Notes: a model not told the origin generated them from the sequence alone. A stretch of 64,000 nucleotides of DNA from Phytopythium helicoides (GCA_024867545.1 JANFNE010000003.1:558001-622000), one strand, 5' to 3'. Shown: positions 40,256-52,576, counted from the first letter of the stretch. Made by a program: numbers and translations.

Positions 40256-42959
40256 ATGATCCGTTCAGGATCAATCTCTGCTCGAGCTAGAGGAGACAAT
40301 GATAACCAGGAAGAAAAGGTGCCAGATGAAGGCTCCGCTGATCAGCCGGTAGTCGACGACGACGATGACGTCGCCTCTGTTGCAGGTGGTGCAGCCTCAA
40401 CGTCGTCAGAGGAAGACTCAAATGTGCGAATCTTTCTCCGCGTCAAGCCATCAAAGAAGCCGTCCGGGTTTTTCACGTGGGACGAAGATGCGTCGCTCAT
40501 GAAGTACGACATTCCACGCGACGTTGCTGCGGGGCTTATCAACAACTCGCGCACGAGCTACAAATTCCGTTTCGACGCAGTGTTGGGAATGGTGACCAAG
40601 CAGGACGAGGTGTTCGACCGCGTGGGTCGCCCGTGTGTGCTCAACGCACTCAACGGCTTCAACTCGACCGTGTTTGCGTACGGTCAAACTGGCTCGGGTA
40701 AGACGTTCACTATCACGGGAGGCGCCGAGAGGTATGAAGATCGAGGGCTCATTCCGCGTGCTATCTCGATGATCTTTGATGAAATGAAGCGCCAACCTGC
40801 CCGCGAACTTCGTGTCCACGTGTCCTACCTTGAAATCTACAATAATCAGGGGTACGATTTGCTGGACCCGAACCACGAGAACACCAAGTCACTCGAAGAC
40901 CTTCCGCGCGTGGCTATGCTTGAAGACGAAGACGGCAATTGCCACTTGCGGAATCTCTCGATGCACGCAGTCAACTCGGAAGAGGACGCTCTCAACTTGC
41001 TCTTTCTCGGCGATACAAATCGTGCTGTGAGTGAGACGGCGATGAACTTGACGTCTTCACGATCTCATTGCGTTTTTACGCTTGCACTTGAGTCACGCAG
41101 AGAAGCTGGGAGTGAGGTTGTGCTGCGTTCCAAGCTCCATATGATCGATTTGGCAGGTTCCGAGCGCGCGCACAAGACTGGAGCCAAAGGCCAAGTATTG
41201 AGAGAAGCTGCCTACATTAACACAAGCTTGCACTACCTTGAGATGGTCATTGTCGCCTTGCACGAGCGTGCCACTAAGGGTCGTGGCCATATTCCGTATC
41301 GCAATTCAATGTTAACGTCGGTTCTGCGCGACTCACTTGGTGGCAACTGCAAGACTGTCATGGTGGCGACAGTGAGCCCCGAGCGCGAGCAAACAGACGA
41401 ATCGGTTTCGACTTGCCGATTCGCACAGCGTGTGGCGCGCGTGCGCAACGACGCACGGCTCAATGAAGAAGTGGACCCTGCTGTTATCATCAGGCAACTT
41501 AAGGCGCAAGTGGCATCGTTGCAGGAGGAGCTTGCGATTGCTCGTGGCGAGGTTAAAGAAGGCGATGAGCTTAAGGATTATGAGCGCGATAAGTTGCAGG
41601 GCGCGTTGTATTGAGTACGTCAACGACCCCGACCCGAGCGGTTTCCTGAATATGGGCGAGTTCACGTATACCAAGATGCGGGAATGTTTTGCGATTCTGA
41701 AGAGCTTAGCTGGTACTGGTGGTGGATCAATGGGAGGAGCTCCACCAGGAGGAACCTTTGTCTCTGGGGGTGGGAACCAGGAACTAGAGCAGCGCATCGC
41801 AGAGCTAGAGCTGCTCGTACAACAGCGAGACAACGAAATCGCGATCATGGTTAATATGATACGGAATGGCAAGGGCGAAGTGCCCGAGTCGCTGGCGAAT
41901 CGGAACGCAGCTCCAATGTTGACTCCGCAGCCTTCTGCAGGCAGTCAAGGTGCTAAGAAGGCAGCAAAGCCGAATGATGCCTCGACTTTTCACGTCGATC
42001 CGGCAATACTAGACGATCCGGCAAAAGCATTTGAGGCGTTTAAGTCACACTATCCAAAAAACGACGCCATCCGCGACAACAAGGTCGCACTCAAACAGAA
42101 GTATGACGCTGCGAAAGAGCTTGCGAACTCGGTCAACGACGCACGAAACCAAATCAAGTCGCTGACGACCCAAATGGACAAGCTTCGTAAGCAGCAGGCA
42201 ATAGCTGATGAGGGTTTGCTGGGTACATCGGTATCCACCGGAGACGAGCAAAAGAGCGCTGAAACACAAGAAGCCGAGCTAAAACTTAAGGAGCAGATCG
42301 ATCACTACAAAGCTGTCTACAAGAAGGGGTTTGGTGAGCTGAGTGAACTAAAAAAGGAAATCCAGCACATCCAAAAGATGCTCGAAATGGGTCGCCTCAA
42401 GCTTCAGAAAGAGTTTGATTTGTGGTATCAGCGGCAGGGCAAGGGTGCACTACTGACGGAAGCACTAGTCGCACAGCCAAAAGAAGAATCAGCTCCAGTT
42501 AAGGCTCCAGCTGCAGATGGTAGACCAGCAAGAAGGAGCTCGACGGATCAAAGCTCCAAACAATCTGCAAGTCCCGTGATTCGGCAGCAACTCCAGTCAA
42601 GTCTTCGTCTCCAACTCGGCCTCCCAGTGCCAGATTACGATCGGATGGCTCTTCTTCGTCGCTTGTCCAGACAACGTCTGAAGACGTTCGAAAAGTACGA
42701 AGTGTTCGCAGCAGCGCTAGCAGCTCTATTGCGACAACGTCTTCGAGCTCCATAACTCCTCGCTCAAGCATTGCAAGGTACGATCATGGAATATATGAAA
42801 GTAAGACTATTCCGACAAGGTTACTAACAGCGATTTTATGTGAGCAGCAGCATTGCCAGTGCGAGCTCAGGTGCTGGCGGAGCTTCTGTTGAAGACGACG
42901 TATCTGGCTTTTATGAGGCACTCGATATCCTCAAGCGCCGTAACAGCATGCGCAAGTAG
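40256..42959 (+). CDS. Kinesin-9 family motor (KIF6/KIF9-like), two frameshifts
   Basis: ATG 40256 (MIRSGSISARARG); the frame extends upstream without an ATG. The motor domain spans about residues 55-410: P-loop AYGQTGSGKTF, switch I NLTSSRSHCVF, switch II LHMIDLAGSER, then HIPYRNSMLTSVLRDSLGG and CRFAQRVARVRNDARLNEEVDP. The last is characteristic of kinesin-9, whose members act in cilia and flagella, fitting a zoospore-forming organism. A +1 base near 41592 separates it from the conserved ARCIEYVNDPDP stalk segment and coiled coils (about 41770-42430). Near 42578 the frame shifts the other way into a Ser-rich tail. An intron at 42778-42847 leads to the C-terminus EALDILKRRNSMRK. Confidence 0.85.
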
Positions 42960-43164
42960 TTGTAGGAGTAATTCGCAGCCCCAAAGCAGCAATGTACACT
43001 CGTTGCCGATCAGTTAGTGGCTACTCTGCTGCGCTATCTCATGTGAGTTTGGACGATCTGCCCTATAAAAAGCATGTTGGTTTCTCTCCAGTGCATCTGC
43101 ACTTTTCGGCGGCTCCAGTCTTCAGGTTTCGACGAAAGGAGACGTGAGTCAGAGACCAGCCACC

Positions 43165-44925
43165 ATGATTGTCAACGGTGTGGATATCTCTATGCTCGAG
43201 GGCTGGATGATCAAGATCAACAGCAACCCGAGCTTCTTCGGCAAGAACATGAGTCGCCGATGGTTCAAAGTTGGCTACGCAGCGTCTGGTGGACGGACCA
43301 AGCGCACTCAAAGCTCATCATCTCGTACTCGACGAATAAGTAAGCCGATGCCTGTTGTCAGGTGGTCGTAAGTAGCTGTATTTCACCACTTTTGTGTAAT
43401 CGCCACTGCCAGGACGTCCAAAGAGCCACGCGGTTGGCTCTATGTCGAAGATGTGAGTGGCGTCTACTGTCGTCGGGTATGCATCTCCCATCACACATTG
43501 AAGCAAGAGTCTTCTAAAGGGCATAACTCAGCGTGCTTTCTGTCAAACAGGACATGATCGAGATCGTTTCCCCTGCGCGCACGCTTCGGCTGAAGGGTGA
43601 GACGACGGCTGAGCACCGTCTTTGGTCAGATAGTTTGTACAGGCTGTGCAATCCGACACCTCCACCAACCAGTGCCTCCTCAGTAAAACCTTCTCCGTCT
43701 CAATCAGCAGGCTCTGCAATGAAGGCGTCAATCACTTCTATGCCGGAAGCAAAGAGGGAGGAGCGCCGACGAGAAGAACGACATGCTCCCTTACCAGTTG
43801 AAGCGAAGACTGCAGCAGAACCAAAGTCATCTCCTCGTCCAGCAGAATCGTCAGGGCGAACTCAATCGACAAAAGCATTGCCACGTGAAGATCCTCCACG
43901 ACGGAGGTCTCGTAACGAGAAAGAAGATGATGATGATGGCCGTCTATCGAGCGAAGATTCCGATAGTGATGATGGTCGCACTTCGTCAAGAAGGCGGAAA
44001 GATATCTCCCCTCGGCCTCGGTCTGGCCGGCGAGAAAGGGAAGAGCCTATCAATGCTCGGCGTGACAGTGAGCACCATCGCGGACGAAGAACTAGTGAGA
44101 GCCGGGCGAGTAGTCGCCACGATAGCGACCGCCATGACGAAAGTGATCAGGACAGTGATGACGATCGAGATGCAAAACGAGGTCTAGAACGAGCGTCATC
44201 GGTGGACAGCGACAATAGTGATACTGACAACAACAAGTATCGGCGCCAAGTTGAACCACCACTACTGAACAAACGCCCAAGTCTCTTAGTGGCTCAGATT
44301 AAGGCTGCTGCTCCGACTACTGTAACAACTGCGCCTGCCGTAGCCGCCCCACAGTCTCCAAAGTTCTCCGAGGATGAAGACGATGAAACTGGTAGCCCGA
44401 AACGATTCGGCAGTCCGCGGTCAGTACCAAAACTCATACCGCAGCAGCAAAAATTACAGCAGGCCACCGAGACTGATGATCCGCAAGAAGAAACTCCCCG
44501 AGACGACGACAATGCGAGCAGCACTCCGTCACTCTCTCCCATCCATGAGACCCGCCCAGTTCCGGCAGAACAGGACGAAATAACTGCAAAGCGCAGTGGT
44601 GGCGATTACTTTGACTCAGATGACGAGGAATTAGAGCACGTCCGAAAAGCTCCAACGAACATCATGATTGAAAAAGTCGTTTCCGCTCCGAAGTCAGAAG
44701 TCGCTCGAGACAACAACTTCGTGGACGACGACTGGGATGCCGAAGACGAAGCGCCGAGGAAGGCGCCACCGGCCAAACACGTACGTCTTCACTAGCTTGT
44801 CAATTGCTGCTCTCACAGTTCACCCTCTAACCGAAATCACACAGCATGCAAAAGCTCCAGTCTCTATCGGCGTCGGTAATGTTGCCGCGGACTCCAATTT
44901 CGCGACTGAAGACTGGGATAACTAG
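43165..44925 (+). CDS. PH-domain protein with long charged disordered region
   Basis: ATG 43165. An N-terminal PH domain is split by introns 43340-43412 and 43477-43550: GWMIKINSNPSFFGKNMSRRWFKV, LIISYSTNK, TSKEPRGWLYVEDVSGV and DMIEIVSPARTLRLKGETTAEHRLW, the last with the typical C-terminal Trp helix. A missing base near 43313 shifts the frame within the first exon. The rest is low-complexity, rich in Ser, Arg, Asp and Glu (SSRRRKDISPRPRSGRRERE and similar). It ends after intron 44781-44844 with SNFATEDWDN, echoing the NNFVDDDWDAEDE motif upstream. A phosphoinositide-binding scaffold is the likely general role. Confidence 0.75.
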
Positions 44926-45177
44926 ATTGTTGACACGATGCCGATCGATGAAAGTAAAAGCCTAACATCTTCAATAACTTGCTTACTTCGTCCGCGGCAA
45001 GCGGCTTCGTGTTGCTCCCAAAACCAAATATCCGGCGGTGCAATTTCGCCAAAAGCGACGACACCAGTGGCAATACCCACACATCAGCAACGCCATGAAC
45101 GCGTTTCCTTCGTGCTGACTGTCCTCAGATCTGATCGATCGAGTCGCACTTCATCACGGAGAGAGAATCCAGGCGTC

Positions 45178-46111
45178 ATGCGCGTCACGCAGGAAGAGCT
45201 GGAGTGGCGCCGCGATGCGCCAGGAGCTCTACGAGAAGTTGTACGAAGGGCGGCCAGCAGCCGCTCAACAAGCAGGCGATCCTATTGAGCAGGTACGACC
45301 GTCTGGATGAGCACCCATCTCACTATTCGTGGTGACTCACCAACTGAGACCCCCGACCACCAAGAGCACTGTTCATAGAGGGCAAGGAGTTCCAGCCGAG
45401 GCTGTTCGATCTGCCGAGTGAGAGCGATGCAGTGAGCCTCGTGGCGGGCGTTGTACCGCCTGGCGCGGCCGAGATGATCCACGCCGTGGGCCAGGAGATC
45501 ATCGATTTATTGTCGCGCGAGAAGGGGGCCGGAAATGCCGCAGCCTACGTGAGCGAGCTCGAGCAGATGCACGTGACGCTCTTCCACACTTCGCACCCAG
45601 ATGAGTTGTCACCAGGTGCCAAGAGCGACAACCCCAGGACATTGCCCAACTTCGCGTCATGGCACGTCGATTCCTACCGTTCCAAGTCTCTCCATTTCGC
45701 GTCATCCTCGCGTCCTCGGGAGCTGTCATCATGGTCTACGAGTGTCTCCCTGCGACGCCCGAGCAGCTTGATGCATGCGGTGTCGTTGTAAAGGAAGGCG
45801 ACGACATTGCCAACCGGAACGCCGAGTTCTCCGTCGACCACATCCGACGCGTGGCTCAGGAGACGTTCGAGCACATGCCAAAGAGCAAGGGAACGCGCAC
45901 CATTATCCACTCGACTTTAGCACGTGTGTTATCACCGGACGTGAGCGATGACACGTTGAAGACGTTGCGAGATCGGTGTGAGGCCATTTCGGAGCGGTTC
46001 GCGCGAGAGCCGAAGCCATTTTTGCTGAGTGATCTCTGGTTTGTTGAGGAGACTCACTTTATCTCGGCGACTGGTGTGCGCACGGTCATTCCGCTTGGGC
46101 CCATAGCGTAA
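45178..46111 (+). CDS. 2H phosphoesterase-like protein, copy A (three frameshifts)
   Basis: ATG 45178 begins MRVTQEELEWRR. The protein contains two H-x-T-L motifs, HVTLFH (about 45570) and HSTLARVL (about 45910), the hallmark of the 2H phosphoesterase/ligase superfamily that acts on cyclic or 2'-5' phosphodiesters. An intron begins at about 45291 (AG|GTACGACC) and ends before ALFIEGKEF. Extra bases near 45211 and 45245 and a missing base near 45632 break the frame compared with copy B at 52577. The downstream part, RVILASSGAVIMVYECLPATP to VRTVIPLGP, is intact. About 60 bp upstream, TCCTCAGATCTGATCGA is shared with copy B. Confidence 0.7.
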
Positions 46112-46570
46112 CGAGTGGGAACGAGAAAATAGCAAGATATTCAAGTTGGACGGCGGAGCCGATGGGATCTGGCAGGAACCAAATTAGCTTTCGAGTGACA
46201 CAACAGCTTGGCCATACTAAGGTTGACAGCGAGTGTGAGAATGAAATTGGGCGAAGCATCTATAACCTGGCGCTTTGCTGAACGAACGCCAAGGCGATAT
46301 GAAAACATCATGGTTTCGGAGATACTTTGTCTCAATATCATCGTCTCCTGCCTGGGCTTCACATCACAAAGCCAAACTGACCCTCCTTCACTTCTGAGTT
46401 TGCATTCGTCTCCATCCATTTTTTCATGTCATTCATTTCACTCATTATCTATCGCTGCTGCTCAAAGCCGCCGCCAACGACCAAGGCCGTGAACGCCACC
46501 ATGAGAGGTACAAACATCCATCCACGCTCTTCATCGAAATCTCCTCCAGTTTCCAGTACAGTTAGTACGC
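46112..46570. other. Intergenic region with outer edge of the inverted repeat
   Basis: Between two convergent gene ends. The outer part of arm 1 of the polygalacturonase inverted repeat starts at about 46362. No further gene is supported. Confidence 0.4.
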
Positions 46571-48961
46571 TTACGCGCACTTGATGTTGCTGGGCTGACC
46601 GCTGCAGCTTCCCGTCTTGCCCGACACGCTGATGCCAGAGAAGCTCCAGTTCGACACAACCTTCGAGTTCGCCACGATGTCGTACACGTTGGTGGCCGTA
46701 CCCGTGAGGCCGCTGATGGTGACGCCCGTGATCTTGACGGCGCTCGTGGCCGATCCCGTGTAGCCGCCCTTCGACTTGGAGTAGTCCGAGTGGATCACAA
46801 TGGCGTTCTTCACGTTCGTCAGCGTGTTGTCCGTATACTTGACGTTCTCGACCAGACCCTGGAGGCCGACGATGGTCTTGATGCGGATGCCGTTGTCGCT
46901 GTTGATGATCTTGTTGTTGGAGACAGTGAGGCCGTTCACCGTGTCGGTGGACGCGACCGTGGTGCCGCCGAGCGAGCCGATGGAGATACCGTGTCCACCG
47001 CTGCACGTGTTGCCGGAGAAGACCGTGTTGGTGGACGACTGCATGGCGAGACAGTCGTCCTGGTTGTAGATCTTGTTGCCGGAGATGGTGACGTGGTCGT
47101 TGCTGCTGAGGTCGAAGCCGTCCGTGTTCTTGGCGAGGCCGTTGCCCGCACTCGAGTCGAGCGTGAGACCCGAGAGCGTGGTGGAGGTGGAGCTGAGGAT
47201 GCTGAAGGTGCGGAAGGGCGAGTTTTTGAGCGTGAAACCCGACAGCGTGGACGACACGACCTTGCTGAGGCGGAAGAAGACGGGACGAGTCACCGACTGG
47301 CCCTGCTTCCAGTACCACGCACCCTGGCCGTCGAGAGTACCCGTTCCCGACACCTTGAGGTTGGAGCCCGTGAGCTTCACGAGTGGACCCTCCCACAGCT
47401 TCGTGCCGAACGTCGTCGTTCCCGTGAACGTGATGGTGGCTCCCGCCTTGGTGTTCGTCAGGTCGAGCGTGACACCGGCGGGGACCGAGAGCGAGTTAAT
47501 GACGACGGCGCTGCACGTCGAGATGTCGGTGCCGCTCTTGTAGGTTCCCGTGAGTGTGCAGCTGGCATCGGCCTCTTGGCGCATCATGGGAGCGGCGTCC
47601 GAGGCGGCGGCAAGCAGGGCGACGAGCAGCGAGACGAAGGTGAGCTTCATGGTTTTGGTTGTGGTGGTTGGATGCGGCGGAGCTGGTAGTGTAGTTGGCT
47701 CGCTTGCGAGTGTCGAAGTGAATTCGAGAGTGAGGGAGAGAGTGAGCGAGCGAGCGAGTGAGGGAGGGAGGTAATTGTGAGTGGACTGGTTGGTGCAAGG
47801 TAAGGAGTTTGCCACTCAGAGATAACTTTGATCGCGGTCAGTGGTCTGAAAGCGATCAAAAACCCGGCGAATTATTAGTCTACATCTGCGTCGCAGCAAA
47901 CGACCAGCGCGGCGTCGTGCGATCGAGGGCGGGTGTTTGTGGTCTCACTTGGTGCGCTCACACCGCATGTTGGACAGCACCCGCGCATGACCCAACCTTT
48001 GGGGAAGCGTGAATCGTGATGGCCGAATGATGATAGGGACCATGGTATCTCGATCGGTCGGGATGGTGTTGTTTTGTTTTGTTTTTTGTTTTTTTTTTTT
48101 TTTTTTTTTTTGGTGTTGCCAACTTCTCCTTCATTCATCTTCAAATCATACAGAAAAGCAAGAATCCGCTCGGCACGGCACGGCATTTGCATCTCGCCGC
48201 CGGACCGCTCGGGTCGCCCGACTGACTGATCAAATACTTGAGGCTGGACAAACAGCGAAAGGCTGGGCTCCTCTGCAGGTTGACGGGACGCTCCACAGTA
48301 GTAGCACGAGCTCCGTCTATGGCTGCCACAAGGACTAGAGCAACGAAGTCACTGCAGTCCTGGCTCACTTTACCCCTGCAATGTCGCGACGAGGCTGGTC
48401 TTCGTCCTGAGCACGGGCCACGAGGCGGTGGCCGATCCACTCACCGTTCTCCAAACCCAGACGACGGCGCCATCGTAGATTCTTGTACTAGTATGCAGTG
48501 TTACACCCCTTCTTGACCGATCATTCATTGTTCGAGCACGCGGGCCGGCTCCTCCTGCGACCTCCCAGTGGACTGCACAGTACTGCACTGCGTTGCACTG
48601 CTGCGCGTGGCAGTGCTGTGGGTGGCAAGAGAACTGTACGGTACAATCTGTAGGTCAAGGCTGGTGGCTTCCTGAAGGTCGGGGCTCGTGGCCTCTAGCG
48701 TTTGTCGAGTGCCGTCCATCAGCAATAAGCAATGACACATTGATGGCTGCAGAAAGGATCGAAGGATCTGGTCTGCTCGGTTCCTGTCGGATTTGTGTTT
48801 TGACCAACCGCCACAATCTGTGCGTGACTGAGTGCGTCTGTCGCCTTCACGACAGAGAGTGCGTTGGTAGGATTGCGTTCGCACCACTCGGTTGATGTGG
48901 GGGAGCCGCAGATTGCAGGTATCCCTGACGATACGAAAACGCTATGCGTTCGATGAAACCT
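46362..48961. repeat. Inverted repeat arm 1 (with polygalacturonase)
   Basis: About 2.6 kb that matches, in reverse complement, 49252-51862. The arm includes the polygalacturonase gene, its 3' flank and its whole upstream region. Corresponding points add to 98214-98221, so only small indels separate the arms; the longest is in a T-rich run near 48091-48112. A spacer of about 290 bp lies between the arms. Confidence 0.85.
46571..47650 (-). CDS. Endopolygalacturonase, GH28 (copy 1)
   Basis: A 359-aa secreted enzyme from ATG 47650 (MKLTFVSLLVALLAAASDAAP signal peptide). An in-frame upstream extension to 47815 is not needed. The four GH28 landmarks are present: NTDGFD, QDDCLA, GGHGISIGS and GIRIKT. 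These supply the catalytic aspartates, the active-site His and the substrate-binding Arg/Lys. It should cleave alpha-1,4 linkages in homogalacturonan of plant cell walls and be secreted to the apoplast. Copy 2 at 50571-51650 differs at only five residues. The two are divergent, sharing the inverted-repeat upstream region. Confidence 0.95.
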   Translation of the reverse strand: MKLTFVSLLVALLAAASDAAPMMRQEADASCTLTGTYKSGTDISTCSAVVINSLSVPAGVTLDLTNTKAGATITFTGTTTFGTKLWEGPLVKLTGSNLKVSGTGTLDGQGAWYWKQGQSVTRPVFFRLSKVVSSTLSGFTLKNSPFRTFSILSSTSTTLSGLTLDSSAGNGLAKNTDGFDLSSNDHVTISGNKIYNQDDCLAMQSSTNTVFSGNTCSGGHGISIGSLGGTTVASTDTVNGLTVSNNKIINSDNGIRIKTIVGLQGLVENVKYTDNTLTNVKNAIVIHSDYSKSKGGYTGSATSAVKITGVTISGLTGTATNVYDIVANSKVVSNWSFSGISVSGKTGSCSGQPSNIKCA

Positions 48962-50570
48962 TGTCTAGGTTTCTTGGCCTACGACCTGGTGATGCGGCCG
49001 CCATAGCCATAACAACCGAGGTAACGATAGTGGAACCCTCACCGCTCCGCGAACACAGTGCACAAGTGTACAAAATATTGCACACACGTGCTCCCATCGA
49101 ACGTCGACGCTCTTCACTACGACTTGGTGCACCGCCTCAAGGATTGCCGGTCAACACCAAATTCACACCGCAGAGCAAGATAGACCTTTCTTGTCTTCAA
49201 CGAGTTTGCATCCACCCCTGTCCTTTATGAGGCAGACTAGCGTCGTCGCGATATGATTTCATCAACGCATAGCGTTTTCGGATCGTCAGGGATACCTGCA
49301 ACCTGCGGCTCCCCCACATCAACCGAGTGGTGCGAACGCAATCCTACCAACGCACTCTCTGTCGTGAAGGCGACAGACGCACTCAGTCACGCACAGATTG
49401 TGGCGGTTGGTCAAAACACAAATCCGACAGGAACCGAGCAGACCAGATCCTTCGATCCTTTCTGCAGCCATCAATGTGTCATTGCTTATTGCTGATGGAC
49501 GGCACTCGACAAACGCTAGAGGCCACGAGCCCCGACCTTCAGGAAGCCACCAGCCTTGACCTACAGATTGTACCGTACAGTTCTCTTGCCACCCGCAGCA
49601 CTGCCACGCGCAGCAGTGCAACGCAGTGCAGTACTGTGCAGTCCACTGGGAGGTCGCAGGAGGAGCCGGCCCGCGTGCTCGAACAATGAATGATCGGTCA
49701 AGAAGGGGTGTAACACTGCATACTAGTACAAGAATCTACGATGGCGCCGTCGTCTGGGTTTGGAGAACGGTGAGTGGATCGGCCACCGCCTCGTGGCCCG
49801 TGCTCAGGACGAAGACCAGCCTCGTCGCGACATTGCAGGGGTAAAGTGAGCCAGGACTGCAGTGACTTCGTTGCTCTAGTCCTTGTGGCAGCCATAGACG
49901 GAGCTCGTGCTACTACTGTGGAGCGTCCCGTCAACCTGCAGAGGAGCCCAGGCTTTCGCTGTTTGTCCAGTCTCAAGTATTAGATCAGTCAGTCAGGCGA
50001 CCCGAGCGGTCCGGCGGCGAGATGCAAATGCCGTGCCGTGCCGAGCGGATTCTTGGTTTTCTGTATGATTTGAAAATGAATGAAGGAGATGTTGGCAACA
50101 CCAAAAAAAAAAAAAACAAACAAACAAAACAAAACAACACCATCCCGACTGATCGAGATACCACGGTATCACCACTTGGTCAATACGGACCGCCATCACG
50201 ATTCACGCTGGCCCAAAGGTTGGGTCATGCGCGGGTGCTGTCCACCATGCGGTGTGAGCGCACCAAGTGAGACCACAAACACCCGTCCTCGATTGCACGA
50301 CGCCGCGCTGGTCGTTTGCTGCGACGCAGATCCAGACTAATAACTCGCCGGTTTTTGATCGCTTTTCAGACCGCTGACCGCGATCAAAGTTATCCCTGAG
50401 TGGCAAACTCCTTACCTTGCACCAACCAGTCCACTCACAACTCGCTCGCTCACTCTCTCTCACTCTCGAATTCACTTCGATACTCGCAAGCGAGCCAACA
50501 CTACCAGCTTCACCAGCTTCAAGGGACTCCACACTACGCCACAACCTTCCAAACAACCAGCCAGCCAACC
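47651..50570. other. Divergent upstream region of the two polygalacturonases
   Basis: About 2.9 kb, nearly all within the inverted repeat. Mirror-image open frames (for example 48525-48887 minus and 49327-49689 plus) are identical apart from one residue but have no recognisable domain. The central spacer also has a 112-codon frame (48892-49230) of unknown status. I see no supported gene. The symmetric T-rich/A-rich runs lie near 48075-48112 and 50103-50143. Confidence 0.5.
48962..49251. other. Spacer at the centre of the inverted repeat
   Basis: About 290 bp of non-repeated sequence between the arms. It has no clear gene. Confidence 0.6.
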
Positions 50571-51862
50571 ATGAAGCTCACCTTCGTCTCGCTGCTCGTC
50601 GCCCTGCTCGCCGCCGCCTCGGACGCCGCTCCCATGATGCGCCAGGAGGTCGACGCCAGCTGTACGCTCACCGGAACCTACAAGAGCGGCACCGACATCT
50701 CGACGTGCAGCGCCGTCGTCATCAACTCGCTCTCGGTCCCCGCCGGTGTCACGCTCGACCTGACGAACACCAAGGCGGGAGCCACCATCACGTTCACGGG
50801 AACGACGACGTTCGGCACGAAGCTGTGGGAGGGTCCGCTCGTGAAGCTCACGGGCACCAACCTCAAGGTCTCGGGAACGGGTACTCTCGACGGCCAGGGT
50901 GCGTGGTACTGGAAGCAGGGCCAGTCGGTGACTCGTCCCGTCTTCTTCCGCCTCAGCAAGGTCGCGTCGTCCACGCTCTCGGGTTTCACGCTCAAGAACT
51001 CGCCCTTCCGCACCTTCAGCATCCTCAGCTCCACCGCCACCACGCTCTCGGGCCTCACGCTCGACTCGAGTGCGGGTAACGGCCTCGCCAAGAACACGGA
51101 CGGCTTCGACCTCAGCAGCAACGACCACGTCACCATCTCCGGCAACAAGATCTACAACCAGGACGACTGTCTCGCCATGCAGTCGTCCACCAACACGGTC
51201 TTCTCCGGCAACACGTGCAGCGGCGGTCACGGTATCTCCATTGGCTCGCTCGGTGGCACCACGGTCGCGTCCACCGACACGGTGAACGGACTCACGGTCT
51301 CCAACAACAAGATCATCAACAGCGACAACGGCATCCGCATCAAGACCATCGTCGGCCTCCAGGGTCTGGTTGAGAACGTCAAGTACACGGACAACACGCT
51401 AACGAATGTGAAGAACGCCATTGTGATCCACTCGGACTACTCCAAGTCGAAGGGCGGGTACACGGGATCGCCCACGAGCGCCGTCAAGATCACGGGCGTC
51501 ACCATCAGCGGCCTCACGGGTACGGCCACCAACGTGTACGACATCGTGGCGAACTCGAAGGTCGTGTCGAACTGGAGCTTCTCTGGCATCAGCGTGTCGG
51601 GCAAGACGGGAAGCTGCAGCGGTCAGCCCAGCAACATCAAGTGCGCGTAAGCGTACTAACTGTACTGGAAACTGGAGGTGATTTCGATGAAGAGTGTGGA
51701 TGGATGTTTGTACCTCTCATGCTGACTGTCACGGCCTTGGTCGTTGGCGGCGGCTTTGAGCAGCAGCGATAGATAATGAGTGAAATGAATGACATGAAAA
51801 AATGGATGGAGACGAATGCAAACTCAGAAGTGGAGGAGGGTCAGTTTGGCTTTGCGGTGAAA
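49252..51862. repeat. Inverted repeat arm 2 (with polygalacturonase)
   Basis: Reverse-complement partner of 46362-48961, ending just beyond the sequence GAGGGTCAGTTTGGCTTTG shared with the outer end of arm 1. Confidence 0.85.
50571..51650 (+). CDS. Endopolygalacturonase, GH28 (copy 2)
   Basis: A 359-aa protein with ATG at 50571 and the same signal peptide and active-site motifs as copy 1 (NTDGFD, QDDCLA, GGHGISIGS, GIRIKT). The five differences from copy 1 are at MRQE(V), LTG(T)N, KV(A)SS, SST(A)TT and GS(P)TS. None touches a catalytic residue, so both copies should be active. Upstream sequence is almost the same as that of copy 1, so the two are probably expressed together. Confidence 0.95.
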   Translation: MKLTFVSLLVALLAAASDAAPMMRQEVDASCTLTGTYKSGTDISTCSAVVINSLSVPAGVTLDLTNTKAGATITFTGTTTFGTKLWEGPLVKLTGTNLKVSGTGTLDGQGAWYWKQGQSVTRPVFFRLSKVASSTLSGFTLKNSPFRTFSILSSTATTLSGLTLDSSAGNGLAKNTDGFDLSSNDHVTISGNKIYNQDDCLAMQSSTNTVFSGNTCSGGHGISIGSLGGTTVASTDTVNGLTVSNNKIINSDNGIRIKTIVGLQGLVENVKYTDNTLTNVKNAIVIHSDYSKSKGGYTGSPTSAVKITGVTISGLTGTATNVYDIVANSKVVSNWSFSGISVSGKTGSCSGQPSNIKCA

Positions 51863-52576
51863 ATGAGTTTGACATTGCAGTGGATTTTGTTGAGTCGGTG
51901 CGGCGAGTCATAGTGGAGCCTTTCATGAGGTCTTTAGTGGGAATTGGATTGGACATGTACGTGTCCCACTGTAGTTCGCGTGAGGCTGGCGTGGCGGTGC
52001 ATTAGATGCTGGACAACGTACGAGAAGAGTCTTGGTCGCTGAAGCGATTGAAGTTGGTTGCACATGATCGAATCAAGACTCTCGAAAAATCGAGATAGGC
52101 TAACCTCGCTGTGAGGTGAGTTGAGGCATTGCAGTTCATTGTACACTGGATATGATGAGACGGAGTGCTGAGAGCTGAAACTGATTTATCAATGACCAGG
52201 AGACCAGGTAGGACATTAGGAGACCGTGACTTCATTACCGATGACTGGAACTTCTACGCTTGGAGTTCCCGAGCCGAGAACTCGATGAGAAGAATTCCTT
52301 CATATCAAGTACCCTACATGTACAGTAGATCTGCATCTCCGTGGTGCATGAAAGTTGTCTGCTCCAATGTGACATACGACGACGACGACGACGACAATTG
52401 CGTTTACTCGACTCACACAGCGCTATAGACGCGAGCTGAGCTCGTGTCTGTCCGCCCTCGTGCGTGTCTGCTCCACTTGGTCGTCAATAGGTCTCCGACG
52501 TCCTCAGATCTGATCGACCAATTTCCATGGCGCACCAAGCAGACAGAAAACGCAATCCGGCAAAGTGACGTCAGCA
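51651..52576. other. Intergenic region between polygalacturonase 2 and 2H copy B
   Basis: About 925 bases. The inverted repeat ends near 51862, and the rest is single-copy apart from a (GAC)n microsatellite at about 52378-52396. The last 80 bases share TCCTCAGATCTGATCGA with the upstream region of copy A. Confidence 0.5.

Noticed and set aside
48075..48112. Long T run as a poly(A)-tail mark of retroposition
   Set aside because: It lies in non-coding sequence upstream of the polygalacturonase and is mirrored in the other arm as part of the inverted repeat. No processed gene is attached.
48525..49689. Pair of matching mirror-image 120-codon frames in the polygalacturonase spacer
   Set aside because: Their matching follows simply from the inverted repeat. 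Opposite-strand frames are equally long, and no domain or promoter supports either.
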